Shown: positions 36,573 to 54,374 of the stretch, one piece after another
Position numbering within the stretch: the stretch's first letter is position 1
Layout: each line of letters starts with the position of its first letter
NCBI RefSeq assembly: GCF_029227915.1
Contig: NC_079878.1
Coordinates: forward strand, 12,896,001 to 12,960,000
DNA length: 64,000 nt
Reading direction: 5' to 3'
Origin: Hydractinia symbiolongicarpus
Lineage: Eukaryota > Cnidaria > Hydrozoa > Anthoathecata > Hydractiniidae
Notes under the pieces: generated by a model
The model's input: only the letters and a program-made list of their open reading frames with translations
Told to the model about the DNA's origin: nothing
Database searches by the model: none
Position numbers and translations under genes: made by a program

Positions 36573-36975
36573 CCGCCTAGTTAAATCACCGCTAAGATTA
36601 TTTTTTGTTCACAGTCAACTTTTGATTCGTAGGAAAATAGGATTTTCATAAAATATTTTTCAAAGTTTGCCAGATTTTCTTTCCGCCAAAATTTCTACGG
36701 TAAGCTCCGATTAAAATTCCGAAGCGTTTAATTTGTTTACTAAAATGTATACATTAAACTAATATATTGCAAAAAAAATATTTCGCAGCTTTTATCACTT
36801 GCTAGAATTTTAGCCACTTGTGACTTAATAAATAATGGGTTAAGTTAAGCAGAAAAAAAGGCTTCTGCCTTAGAAATTCAAAACAGATACCTTGTTCTTA
36901 CAAAAAGCAAAAATCAAACGAGAGAGTTCTTCAATATGAGCGACAATTAACGCTAGAATTTGCTTAGCTTGAATT

Positions 36976-41962
<4,987 letters not shown>

Positions 41963-44900
41963 CTAACAACAAAACAAAACAAATATTTTACCAATATGAC
42001 TACTTACAACGTGCTAAGTGATAAAAACAATGTTTTTATAAAATAAAATACGTTTTTTTTTTCAGTTACATATATCAATTTAAATAATGCTGAATAAAGG
42101 TGTCAATAACAAATACTAAAGGATTATGCTGGTATATAAAGTTTTCTAAAGCAAAAAGAAAAATAATAAAATCAATGTAATAGTTACATTGAGAGAGGTT
42201 AGCAAAATTTAAGACATGATTTAAAGCATGTTTACAAACGTAGACCCAAACCCCTACGTCCTGGTTGCTGGTGGATTGTTACAAGGGGAAAACTTTCGGG
42301 TCTCCCAGAACTTTAGCCATAGAATCTTTAGGTTTTCCGGGTTAAATTTAAAGAAATCAATAGTTTTTTTCAGTTTGATTTTTAAGAGAAAAATAATAAC
42401 CATCTACATCCTCCAGCATACACATTTTTACTTTATTTGCATTTACATACTATCAGAATTTATTCTAAATAGACTTTGTTCAACGAAGGAAGCCCATATC
42501 TCTCACCTTAAACGAATATTTTTGTCAGCTTGGCAAAATGAACATCGTTCTTCTGTAATGCATTGATTTGGCAAAGTTTTTAATTTATTCATTGATACTC
42601 ATGTTTTGTCCTTGGTTATATCAAAATTGTATGCTTGACTTTGTTACTACAGCTTGACTTTGTTACTACAGCTTGACTTTGTTACTACGGCTTCCTAGAT
42701 ACTATATTGTTTTACCACTATAATTAGAAAATAGTGTGCATGTTAAAATATACAGCAGTAAGGTGATAATCAAACATAGAAAATAAAACAATGTTTTAGT
42801 CTAAGAAACTAAAAGATACCTAACTCACCAGCTCCAAAATAAAAATGACATACTTTTGTTTTTCAGAGTCACTTATTTTCATTTTTGTCCCTACATAATA
42901 CACAATTTTTTAATCTTTTAATAACTAAATCATAAACAGCCAAAGAAAAGAGCACCTGTAAAATGACACTTGAGAAAAAAAATTTGAAAATAGACTTCAG
43001 TATATGGATATCGTTGCATGTTGTTTAGAGGAGATTAGTACAAGATTAGGAAAATCCTACAATTGTAGGATACCAGTTTTTTATTAGAAATGTTTGTTCA
43101 GAGATTGAGGTATAGCATTTTGTGTTTGTGAGATAAAAAAGTATCAATGGAGTAGGAATAAGTGAACAATTGTTTTGTTTTTTAAGAGAAATACATCTTC
43201 ATTCTACAAGATGAAATTTATTTATTTAATAAAAAAATCTTAAAAAAGGTCCACAAAGCACATACCAATAATGCAGTACATAAGAAATTCTGTTTTCATC
43301 AGACTTGCCCTGATATTATTAGCTCCATTAAAAAAATTTCCACAGATATAATTTTACCCGCACATGCTAACATCTATGTAGTAAACCAGGGCTGTGAATG
43401 CTTTGTAAACTGCAAAAATGGTGCATAAGCTGCAAAAAGAGTGTTTTGAAGAAGACACTGCAATGGAATGCCTCGTTATAAATGGAAAAAGTTTCAGGCA
43501 AAGCAATTGTAACATTCAATGATTGTAGCATTTTCCTGGCTGTTAGAAGGGAGGAATGAAAATACAGGATTAAAAAGGACTAAATTTGCTGATTGGCTAA
43601 AATGGGATTAAATTTGACTAATCAAAAATTTTGTCAAATGCTACATGGATGTAACTTTCATGCAAAAATTCACTATTTTTGCCATATTGCCCAAGTGACA
43701 TTTTCTATTCAGGTAGTGATTATTGCCACTGGAATTAAAATTGCTTGCAGCAAAATTCTGGCAAATAGCTTTTTCAACGCAAATGCAAACCCAAGGCCAT
43801 ATACATAAAACTCTGAAAACACTTACTGATCCAAAACAGCTCATCTTTAAATTATTTTCAAATCACTGGCATTCATTCTAGTTACTTCACTTTTTAATTT
43901 ATATTTATTTAACAACCATCAATGATTAATCACAAAGAAAAATATTTAAAAGAAAAAAAAAGAAAACAAGTAAAAAAGACTCTACATAATTAAAACAACA
44001 TCTTATCTATACAAGCCTATCAGATGTCGCCAATAAAAACGACAACATTGCTCAGGCATGATTCTATGCACACAATTTGGATCAGGTTTTGTTAAAAAAA
44101 AACAGCTGCTTCTTGTTATCCTAGAAAGTCATTAGCAATAACTAAGTAGAACATTTATTTTGTCTAACTATAAGTGATCAAATACATTTGTATATTTTTA
44201 TCAATATAAAATATTTGTAAAGATTTAAATTGTGTTTTTGTGTTTATAACTCTAAGTGATCAAATATATATAATATACGTTTGTTATTTTATCACTTTAA
44301 AATATTTGTAAAGACTTAAATTGTAAAATTATCAAAACACAAATAAAAAATTATATACACAAAGCAAAATATAAAAAATTGAACTCAGTCTGTGTTTTTA
44401 TGTATTTGACAACGAAGAAATATAGACTCAGTATGGCATTTAGACAGTTTCTGGTCTGGTAACCAATAGGCAAATAAAACACACAAGGCAAACATGCACA
44501 GTCCTAAATTCCAGGAACTGCAAGCAACATAACAAGGCATAGCTGGATTTAATTTCCAAGCAGTAGCACAACAATATAAAAGTTCAGACCTAAAACCAGA
44601 CCACGACAAATACGTTAAGTTGAGTTAACCTTTCGTAAATTTATTTTCAATGTTTGCATGATTTCTTGCATGGAAATTATAAGATATCTGAGAAAGTTTA
44701 TTTTCTGTGGCATTTAAAATTACATGAAGAGCAAGCGTGTCAAATTCCAATATAACAACAATGGATGATTGTAATAATACAAACCAAGAAGACAAAAGAG
44801 CACAAGCATTTATTTATGATAAGACGTCAAAGAACAAAAATTATTAAAAAAAACACCATATTGTGGATACATCAACTATATGATAAGACATCAAAGAACA

Positions 44901-47258
44901 AAAAAATTACAAAAATCCTACCGTGTTGCCAATGAATTAACTATCTCGCAAACATAAATGCAATAAAATGTTTTTATCAACTGATTGTTTGCTTCATAAA
45001 AACTATTCTTTCTTTTTCTTTTATTTTACACAAAAATTATAATAATGATTTCTTGACCCACCTCTCAAATAAGATGTTAATAACAATTTGATAAAAGAAT
45101 ACGCTTAGTCTGTGTGTAACACTTGCAAGAGGATATTATTACGCTTCATTAATTAAATAGCAAATTACCATTTTAACATTGGCTAATCACATCATACCAA
45201 ATAAATGGGAAATAAAATAAAAAAATTAACAACTCCTCCCATTTAGGCACATACCAAATTGAGCTTATGCAAATAATTTTTAAATTTGCTGCAAAAACTT
45301 CCCCTAGGAGAGCAGGTTTAAAGGAAAACTAAAAAAAAAACTTACATACAAATTTTATCCCCATAAGTGATAATTATATTAACAGTCGACAACATTATGA
45401 AACAAAGGCTAACTTAGTTCGTAATAATTTTGTTGACCTGTGATGTCATATTGTGCACGCTCAACAAGATATACAAGAGAAACTTCACCACTAATAAATT
45501 TTCTCTTAGATTGTTTTCAACTCAGTGATTTATATTTATCATGTCAATTAGGTGTTGAGTCACTATTGAGTGAAGAATTTAAAGCTTTTTATGCTCACAA
45601 ATCATAATATAGAAAGAAATTTAAAAAAAAACATAAACCAGTATATTTAAAGTTTCGGGTGATGAAGAAGACAAGTTAAATTCTGGCCTTCATGAAGAGA
45701 CATGGATGCATACGGCAATCTTATAGTGCACACCAAACATTCACAAATGAAGATTTATAATTTTGAAACTATTTGACCATTTGTTTTAAAAACGTTTCAT
45801 ATCATAAAAAATTTAAACTAAATCCAAAAAACATAATTATAACAGTGAATGTTTTATTTCTACACAAGATGTTTATTACAAAATAAAATTAATAAAAGTA
45901 ATTTCAGACAATTACAGGTAACAGATTATTCAGTTAGCATTATGTCGCATCGTTCATTTTGGAGTGCATTTGTTTACATCCTCCCACAGAAATACATCAC
46001 ATGGATTAGGAACTTGTGAAAAACAAATCTCATCAACAATGTCATGGCAACAACACCATGTTATCACAAAAATGAAGCCATGTTATCACAAAAAAAATCA
46101 AAGATGTTACATTGATTTTAGTGAAACACATATAACAAATAAGAAGAAAAGCTCAAACAACTTTAAAAAGTTCAATTTGATTTTGTTCACTTAAGAATAG
46201 CAATATTTAAAAGTTCTTAAATAAATTTTATTGTAAGTAACAACACATATTTTACTTTATTTATTATTTTTAATTTTTAAAACAGCTAATTATAAAAATT
46301 CAGCAATGATCTGAAATTAATTTAGTTGCAAAGATGGCTAGGATTAACAAAAGATAACTTCCATTTAAACTTACCCACAAATTTTTTTTGCAAACAGATG
46401 TGTAGATCTCAAGTTACGAGGTCATTGAAAACACATAAGAAGTCTGGGACGAGCAAACAATCTCATTTTAACAATCATTCAACTCTACAATATTTAAAAT
46501 AAATTAATAAAGAATTCAAATTTTCTATTTCTTCAATATGTCATTATAATTTACTAGTTGATAAGGCCTGTTGAAAAATCCAATTAGGCAGAAAAACAAT
46601 GGAAAAATAGGTTTTTAGATGTTTTGCTGACTTCAGCAGTGCATATACAAAAAACAATTGATGAAATTTATTTATCCGTTGTCTGTAACTAATCAAATCT
46701 GGTCCCAGGTTGTCCCTAGTTATTTGAGCAGTGAAATGAAATACATGCGGAGATACTCAACATCGGGTGAAATGGCAAAATTTTTTCAAGACTGCAAGTC
46801 ATACATACGTCTGACATATAAAATGACAGTAAAGGATAGTAAGTGTGTGTGTAAAAGCTTTTTAAGCTCTAGGTTCAATATCATTTTTTTAAATTGAATC
46901 ACTTTTAAGATTTTTTCAATAAAAGTATTATAATTTCTAGCTAGAAAACTACATTAAGGGACTGGACACCTAAAATAACAAAATCAGATTTTTAAAAATG
47001 CTATACAAGAAAGAAAGTTCATTAAAATTAAAAAAGAGAATGAATGTGTTAAGTATTCAAAATCAAACAGTTCCTAATAAGATAATAACAACAGGCTCCC
47101 ATCACTAAATTTTGAAAGATTTTGGGAAAACAATACACTTCCTCAACGGTTTCAAAAAAAATATAACACTATGTTTTAGATTCCACAATCTAACTTGAAG
47201 TAATAGCCTGATTCCAATTTGTGTTACTCACTCCAACAAAAATTCCTCTAAAAAAAAC
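41963..47258. other. Upstream of the EGLN exons; no gene recognised
   Basis: The missing 5' exon or exons of EGLN should lie somewhere between 41,963 and MED31 unless genes are nested. I could not find the cysteine pair that would complete the MYND finger. The region is AT-rich with a segmental duplicate (42322-43639). A degenerate tandem pair at 44195-44330 shares AAAATATTTGTAAAGA. Confidence 0.4.
42322..43639. repeat. Segmental duplication, copy 1
   Basis: 1,318 bp starting GAATCTTTAGGTTTTCCGGG and ending TTTTGTCAAAT, highly similar to 47282-48533. It contains three units of a 21-bp repeat (GCTTGACTTTGTTACTACA, from about 42634), against two in the other copy. Most differences are single bases plus a few short indels. 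Confidence 0.9.
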
Positions 47259-47281
47259 TAAAATGGCAGACACAAGTAAAT

Positions 47282-48533
47282 GAATCTTTAGGTTTTCCGG
47301 GTTAAATTTAAAGAAATCGATAGTTTTTTTCAGTTTGATTTTTAAGAGAAAAATAATAACCATCTACATCCTCCAGTATACACATTTTTACTTTATTTGC
47401 ATTTACATACTATCAGAATTTATTCTAAATACACTTTGTTCAACGAAGGAAACCCATATCTCTCACCTTAAACGAATATTTTTGTCAGCTTGGCAAAATG
47501 AACATCGTTCTTCTGTAATGCATTGATTTGGCAAAGTTTTTAATTTATTCATTGATACTCATGTTTAGTCCTTGATTATATCAAAATTGTATGCTTGACT
47601 TTGTTACTACAGCTAGACTTTGTTACTACAGCTTCCTAGATATTATATTGTTTTACCACTATAATTAGAAAATAGTGTGCATGTTAAAATATACAGCAGT
47701 AAGGTGATAATCAAACATAGAAAATAAAGCAATGTTTAAGTCTAAGAAACTAAAAGATACCTAACTCACCAGCTCCAAAATAAAAATGGCATACTTTTGT
47801 TTTTCAGAGTCACTTATTTTCATTTTTGTCCCTACATAATACACAATTTTTTAATCTTTTAATAACTAAATCATAAACAGCCAAAGAAAAGGGCACTTAT
47901 AAAATGACACTTGAGAAAAAAATTGGAAAATAGCCTTCAGTATATGGATATCGTTGCATGTTGTTTAGAGGAGATTAGTACAAGATTAGGAAAATCCTAC
48001 AATTGTAGGATACCATTTTTTTATTAAAAATGTTTGTTCAGAGATTGAGGTATAGCATTTTGTGTTTGTGAGATAAAAAAGTATCAATAGAGTAGGAATA
48101 AATGAACAATTGTTTTGTTTTTTAAGAGAAATACATGTTCATTCTACAAGATGAAATTTATTTATTTAATAAAAAAATCTTAAAAAAGGTCCACAAAGCA
48201 CATACCAATAATGAAGCACATAAGAAATTCTGTTTTCATCAGACTTGCCCTGATATTATAAGCTCACAGATATAATTTTACCCGCACATGCTGCTGTTTG
48301 TAAACTGCAAAGATGGTGCATAAGCTGCAAAAAAGTGTTTTGAAGAAGACACTGCAATGGAATTCCTCATTGTAAATGAAAAAAGTTTCAGGCAAAGCAA
48401 TTGTAACATTCAATGATAGTAGCATTTTCCTGACTGTTAGAAGGGAGTAGTGAAATTACAGGATTAAAAAAGACTAAATTTGCTGACTGGCTAAAATGAG
48501 ATTAAATTTGGCTAATCAAAAATTTTGTCAAAT
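47282..48533. repeat. Segmental duplication, copy 2, with 26-nt flanking repeats
   Basis: Same orientation as copy 1, about 5 kb away, and slightly shorter (1,252 bp). It is bordered by direct repeats at 47259-47284 and 48539-48564 (both contain CAGACACAAGT; two mismatches in 26). Copy 1 lacks these, so copy 2 looks like the insertion. Confidence 0.88.
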
Positions 48534-48564
48534 TCTAATAAAATGACAGACACAAGTCAATGAA

Positions 48565-49803
48565 CAACGAGGCAGGCTAGTTTACAAAGAAAATAAAAAC
48601 TCTATTATCAATATATAACTTCTTATTCACCCCGAAGTAAAATATATATAATGTTCAGTATAAACTTTTATATGAACAGGTAACTTAAGGTAACATTAAA
48701 ATGGTAACAACATATGTAAATAACTGGTTAAGCTTCTCGCAAAATATTTCAAAATTTTGAAGCTAGAAATTTAATATCAAAATTCATACGCAAAGTTATA
48801 TGACATTGATAATGCGATGCATCCCAGTTTTCAGTGTGATTGCTTATTAAATAAAGCTCTGTGATTAATTTTATTTTCACTGTTCTGTCTTTGCTTGTTT
48901 GCAATACGCTGCTATTTTAAATTTCTAACTCTCACCTGAAATGATGTGACTATGTTGATTGTTTTATTTTAGGATTCCTGTTGCTAACGTCAGTATGCTG
49001 AGACCTTTAACGCCATATTTGTTCACATATTATCTTAAGATTCGACTTCAAGCCCTTTCATGGAGCACTTCCATGAAATAAAAAATTGAATTACATAAAC
49101 CTGTGCTCTGTGTTATAATTTGTTCCAAACTTACACATGTTACTTCAAACAATAAGTAACTAAATTTTCAGACATCAAAGCTATGGATTTGACTCACAAA
49201 GTAAAAAGTTAAATACAAAACCCTGAAAATGATCAGCATGAAATTTATTAAGCAATGTTACAGTATACAACCTTTTCAATTTGTTAGGTTGCATAAATTA
49301 GATTATATACATTGTGAATTGTCGAGGAAGTAGATGCATGCTCTATGTCACATCCTTGTACTGGATCATCAACTTTTTTTCTAAAGAAGTAATTGTTTCC
49401 TGTAGCAACAATGAGTATGACCATAAAATAACAAAAAATTGATAGCAAAAATCATATAGCACTTTGTCACTAAATAGGAGATCATTAATGGCCTATCACT
49501 TAATATTATAAAAAATATTGCATCTTTTTTGAAAAATAACATGTGACATTTTCTCAAAATTATAAATATATAGTTAACTGATGCACTTTGTAATGAATTA
49601 TAAAAAATAAAACAAGATCTTGACAGTACCAGGAGAGTAATTTACAGGGCATCTAGTAAAAATAATTTTCTTTGGGTACGTCTTATTCAGCTCAGGATCT
49701 TTGGAAGATGAACCAATAGATATTAAGAAGAAAAAAAACTTGTATTTTTAATGTACAGAATATATTTCTTTTACAATCATTGTGATTTCAAAATTAAATG
49801 TAC
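48565..49803. other. Downstream of MED31
   Basis: AT-rich. The 3' UTR of MED31 is expected at the right side. A 46-codon minus-strand frame at 49424-49284 is discussed in the findings; no other gene is seen. Confidence 0.4.
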
Positions 49804-50160
49804 TCATCTGGCATGGTCGTCAGGATGTGGCACCTTCACTTGTCGTCTCTTGTATGAATAATATTGCCAGTGCAATAACTGCTGTTCATCCACAAATTTT
49901 GCACAACCAGGATTTACAAGTTCCTTGCGGAATTTTTCATATTGTAACAGTTCCAAAAACATTAAACATTGTGGGTATTTTAAAAATTTTGCATAACTTG
50001 GTTCTTTCCAATACAACAAGTATTCCAAGTAGTTAACAAATGCCTGATCTTCAAAATAGCCACGCTGTGCTAGAAAGTTTAGATAATGTGGATTCGACAG
50101 ACACTGCACAAATTCCAGTTCAACTTCAAATCTTTTCCGTTCATCTTCTTTACTAGCCAT
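49804..50160 (-). CDS. MED31: Mediator complex subunit MED31
   Basis: Small, highly conserved subunit of the Mediator middle module (SOH1 family), acting in RNA polymerase II transcription. The complete 118-residue frame shows the family core almost unchanged: FVQCLSNPHYLNFLAQRGYF, FVNYLEYLLYWKEPSYAKFL, YPQCLMFLELLQYEKFRKEL and FVDEQQLLHWQYY. Human MED31 is 131 residues; the difference lies in the variable ends. The coding region is a single exon. Just before the ATG the minus strand reads TTTGCAG, so a 5' UTR intron probably ends there. No alternative start fits better. Confidence 0.96.
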   Translation of the reverse strand: MASKEDERKRFEVELEFVQCLSNPHYLNFLAQRGYFEDQAFVNYLEYLLYWKEPSYAKFLKYPQCLMFLELLQYEKFRKELVNPGCAKFVDEQQLLHWQYYSYKRRQVKVPHPDDHAR

Positions 50161-50638
50161 TTTTCTACATCTGCAAAGTATAACATTAGAAATGTAAGCA
50201 CAAAGTTTGATTTATATTTTTTTTGTTGTAAAATATAAAATTGCCATTGCAACTATGATGTATTACAAAACACATATCAAAACAAAAGATATTTCTTAAA
50301 ATCTGAAAATGTTTTTTGCTTCAGTTTGTTAACAAAATTATTTTCTATAATCTGTAAAAAATGCGTTTTACTTGAAAACTTATATAAGATCTTCTGTGCA
50401 TCATAATGTTTTGATTTTGAGAACAATGGACATACAAACACATTCCTGTACGTAGTAAATATAAATAACATAATACAAAAGATAAAAAATATATTTTAAA
50501 AGAACTAACCATTTGCTTAAAGCTTGTTAACCCAAATTCTCTACTCTAATATAATCCTGGCTCTGTGGATCAATGCAAGACTTTGTTTAACCAGTAATTT
50601 TGACAAATATCACATAATCGAGGGATCGAGGGTGCCTC
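50161..50638. other. MED31 upstream region
   Basis: Presumed 5' UTR intron and promoter of MED31. No specific motif recognised. Confidence 0.35.
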
Positions 50639-51473
50639 CAGCCCTGTGAATCTAGGTCGACACTCGGCAATGTCAAACTGAAAACCAACCTTCAATAAAT
50701 TGAAGTCGGCTTGAACATGCCGACCTATATTCTTTTCATGGTTGGTATGCGGAGAAAATTAATTTATTACGTCGGAAAAACCTAACTTTTGTCACAAATA
50801 AGTATCAAAAATGTAGCTTCAACGAACAGTTACTGTTTCCATATTTCGCTTGCAGCTTTACTTGCTATTAACAAGATTCTTTGAGAGCACTTAGTATAGC
50901 GTCTGTATTTTGTCAGTGTCAATCAAGTTTCCTGCATTTATCAGGCCTGGTCGAACGAATGAAGTGAACTCCCCATTTTGTAATATAACTTTTTAACATT
51001 CGTAACTTACAGAATAAATGATTTACCTGACCAGTGAAATCCTGTTATCCAACCCCTGTGACAGGAATTCCCTGCAACAGGTTTTATCTACAATTAAATC
51101 ATGATATAATGTATATTCCGCCTGAAGTGCAGTTTTGCAGACTTGCTTCATCCGTGCTCCGTTGGCGTTCACCTCTGCATTAGTTAAGAACCGCATGGCT
51201 GGATTTCTTGTGTAAGACCTGGTTACCAACGACAAAGGGGCCAGGCAATAGAGATTTATGTCTATGTAGTTCTTTTAACTAAGTCAGGAGTCGGTGAATT
51301 AGCTAGGATGGTCAGTTCACTATGAATAGACTTGCTTGTGCCGACCTTGTCGACCTGTCAGATCGGTTTGCTGACCTAATTTTTGCTTAAGGTTGGCAAA
51401 TTTTCGCTGGCCTTCGCCCGGCTGAGATCAGCACATAAGTTCCGACTTTTAATCCTTCGGATTCACAGGGCTG
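50639..51473. mobile_element. Terminal-inverted-repeat element, copy 2
   Basis: Starts CAGCCCTGTGAA, ends TTCACAGGGCTG, and is flanked by perfect TGCCTC repeats (50633-50638 and 51474-51479). Homologous in inverse orientation to 9204-9963. About 75 bp longer, mostly by extra sequence near the right end. The 70-codon minus-strand frame inside has a disrupted counterpart in copy 1, so it is not supported as a gene. Confidence 0.85.
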
Positions 51474-52720
51474 TGCCTCATAAGTGTTACATTATGGTTA
51501 TGTGATAGCCAAATCCACGAGTTATGCTGATTCTCCATGCACCAATTCTCTCAAAAATTGTTGTTTAATTAATGAGCATTTTGTCCCAGACACTCCACAT
51601 GCAGTTCTTGATTTAACAAATCTATAGCCTTAACAATTCACAGCAAAGATAAGATTTTAGTAAACAATATCAGGCAATGTCTCGCTGGGTTCAATGAAAA
51701 TTTTGAGAAATCACTTTAGCCATTGTGGTATACAGGGATCACTTATTAAAATTAAAAAAAGACTATCCAGTCAAGAAAAACTTAAGTTTACCTCTATTAA
51801 AGGATCCTTTGATTATGCATTTTCACTGACCAAGGCCAGTGTCCATAATAAAAAAGAAACATCAAATTGACTTTGGCAACTTGAGTAATGTAGCTTTGTG
51901 TAATCCGGTAGGGAAAATTATTATGTCTATTGCCTGCCTATCAACTAAGTACACAGACCATTTCAAAAGAGGGGTGTAATCGCACATGCATGCCCCACAC
52001 ATTAAAATTACAAAAATGATTTAAGAGGGCTTTGCAACCCTTATCGTTAACTTAAATCTTTATGTACATAGAAAATTGCATAGTTAAAACATGCATATTT
52101 ATATAAATTTGCTAATTCTTCCAATTTAAAGAGATTACAATAGTTATTCTAACAAAGTGAAAATAAAACAAAATAAAAAAACAAAACAAAACAAAGGGAG
52201 ACATGCTATTAATAATAATTTGATCTAAATTTATTTTTAGACCTTTTGTTAAAAGTTTTTTTGACATAAAAATAAACAAAATAATGATTATTACAGCTTG
52301 TCTGTAACAATGATGTATGGAAGATTTTTTTCCCATGCTTTTATAATTTTATTATTCTATCTTAGCAATTATAGTGTACTAGTCAGTGGCCTGTGGTGGA
52401 TACATCCACTGTTACACCCATCCTTTATTTACTGCATTTTGTGTATCTTGCTATTGTGTTTACCATTTTACGTGACAAGCAGAAATATATCAGTATTATA
52501 ATATAGATATAATAAAATGAGAGGCGGTAAGGGGGGATGAAGTTTTGTGTGCCTTATTTATTGTATTCTTTTTTTTATATTTATTTATATAAACCATGAC
52601 TATTTTAAACACACAAACACAGTGTTCCTTTTTGGTTTATTGTTTTTATAAATTTAATGACTCCCAGACTTCAATTTCCACTTTTGAAATTAGTCGGTTA
52701 GGTTTAGTTAATCAGAGTGT
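51474..52720. other. Intergenic, little recognised
   Basis: No gene seen apart from the short repeat at 52376-52508. A GAGGGGTGTAATCGCACATGC stretch near 51969 resembles the palindrome-bearing DNA at 26.9-27.1 kb. Confidence 0.4.
52376..52508 (+). repeat. GGCCCGTGG short interspersed repeat, diverged copy 3
   Basis: Begins ACTAGTCAGTGGCCTGTGG, keeps ACCATTTTACGTGACA and ends TATTATAATATAGAT. Its hairpin is partly lost, so it is an older copy than those at 33680 and 36441. Confidence 0.75.
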
Positions 52721-52810
52721 ATATTCTGCCGGTACTGGCGGAATAGTAACATGCGTTAGTTCGGATGGTACTGGAAGGTTAGGGAAGAAAATTATTCTAC
52801 CGGCAGTAAA
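52721..52810. repeat. CCGGTA palindromic repeats, left of finger gene
   Basis: Contains ATTCTGCCGGTACTGGCGGA and, 60 bp on, ATTCTACCGGCAGTAAATT. Both are near-palindromic and match the units at 54137-54298. Confidence 0.7.
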
Positions 52811-52855
52811 TTTCCCGCCAAATCGCGTACGTCACCATCATTCAGCATTATCTTA

Positions 52856-53994
52856 ATGTCGAATGCGGTTGATGGTGCATTTATTGTTGGGGAGTTATGT
52901 AATAGATTAGAACGTTTTGAAACATCCCATTTTGTAGATTTATGGATTAGAGATTCTTGGACAATAAAACTTCTTAAGGGAGAGTAAAGAAAACACCAGA
53001 CCCTGATTTAAAATATTATTATGAGCTTAAACTGTCAAACTGTCTTGTGTTGTGTTCATGGTGGTCATAAATTTTAATCAGAAAGTTCAGGAAAACGCTT
53101 CTCGCAGTAAGTACATATTAATAAGTCATTTATTTTTCAAGGTTGATTCTAGCTTTTTATTACAAAGAATTTCTGCATAGTGTTAGTTAGCAAGCTCTGT
53201 TCACCTAGCCAGCCTAGCTGGCTACTGTTCTTTTTTCTTTATTACAGAACACTGAAGAATAACTGCCCATTTAGTATTAGGATTAGGGCATCTGCTGATG
53301 GCCAAACTTTAGAAGTAAAGGATATAGTTGATAAGTATAATCATGAACTCAACAAGGTGACTAGCTCGCTATGCACGGTGGTACAATTTTTATGATAAAC
53401 ATCATTTACCTTTATGGCGTTTTGCCACCCTGTTGTGGCTCATTTTATAAGTCAACTTAAGAATTATTATGTTTGAAGGTATAGTTTAACGGGAAAACAA
53501 CATGGCTCTTGCCTTGCAGGTTCAATTCCTGCTGCCTTCATTGATTATCTCTACATAATAAAGATTAAAAGTAATCTTTGTAATATAAATTTGATTGTTA
53601 ATTGTGTTGTAGATGAACGAAGAAGAAAAGGCTAAAATGATTTTGTCTGCTTTGTTTTCACCCGAATGTGCTATCAACTGTATAAATAAAAACGAAATCG
53701 TAGACATTTCGAAGGATGGTCAAACAGGATCTTCCTAAGTGCCTAAGTGATGAATCATTTAATATAAAACTAATTAGGAGATTTTGCCTAAAAGAAACTT
53801 ATGGTAAGCTGTACGAATACATAAAAGATGCAGTTGAATCACCGAAAGAAAGTTTGTGTTGAAATTGTAAAGCAGAGTTTGTCCAACCACGCTCTTGTGC
53901 AAGGTGCTTAATTAGATACCACAACATTTGTTTTAATGGCACAGATGGAAATATTTGCTTTTTTAACCAAAGTGTACAATGCGAAAGTTTATAA
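52856..53994 (+). pseudogene. FAR1/ZSWIM-like finger gene, probably decayed
   Basis: Three exons join in phase: 52856-52983 (donor GTAAAG), 53248-53356 (acceptor TTATTACAG), 53613-53738 (acceptor TGTTGTAG, stop TAA), giving 120 residues. Exon 1 has ERFETSHFVDLWIRDSWTI and exon 2 has NNCPFSIRIRASADGQTLEV then NHEL. These match the N-terminal finger of FAR1-type proteins found in ZSWIM proteins and Mutator-like transposases. The usual terminal His-x-His reads Tyr-x-His, so a metal ligand appears lost. After the stop, a second frame (53716-53994) continues with one TGA and a Cys-rich stretch (NCKAEFVQPRSCARC). I read this as the frameshifted remainder. A functional 120-residue protein is possible. 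Confidence 0.55.
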
Positions 53995-54136
53995 TTCTTT
54001 TTTCATTACATTCTTAAATTAATGTTACCATATTCTGTTAGAGGAAAAGGGGAGATGAAAAAGTAACCAAAGAAGGTATATAGCCGGCATCATATTTTTT
54101 TTCCACTTGACTCGTGCTTTCCGCTATCACTGACAG

Positions 54137-54298
54137 CAGATTTATTTTGCCGCTAGTTAGTGCCGGCAGACTAATATCTCTCTTTATTCTGCCGGTAGTT
54201 GGTTACTGCCGGTAGAATTAATACCCCCTTTATTCTACCGGTAATTAGTGCCGGCAGAATAAATACCTCCTCTTATTCTGCCGGTACTGGCAGAATAT
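54137..54298. repeat. CCGGTA palindromic repeats, right of finger gene
   Basis: Three or four units of about 46 bp, each containing TTATTCTGCCGGTA and the mirror GCCGGCAGAATAAATACC. They match the shorter block at 52721-52810 on the other side of the finger gene. Confidence 0.75.
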
Positions 54299-54374
54299 CC
54301 ACAACCTTAGTTAATCAATACGTAGATCCAGGTTGACATTAAGGTTAGGTTTAGTTGACATTAAATTTTGACGT

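Larger units (their letters stand above)
32570..36975. other. Intergenic between convergent CNPPD1 and EGLN
   Basis: No gene recognised in 4.4 kb. It holds two copies of a short interspersed repeat, a degenerate direct repeat and a small MITE, listed separately. Open frames near 33.5, 34.7 and 34.9 kb lack any family likeness. Confidence 0.5.

Noticed and set aside
42800-42870. First EGLN exon ending at the GTGAGT donor inside the segmental duplicate
   Set aside because: The phase could fit, but the short frame has no cysteines to complete the MYND finger, and the same sequence occurs in the second copy.
52596-52856. 86-codon plus-strand frame
   Set aside because: It crosses the CCGGTA palindromes and shows no family likeness; the better gene start is ATG 52856 in another frame.
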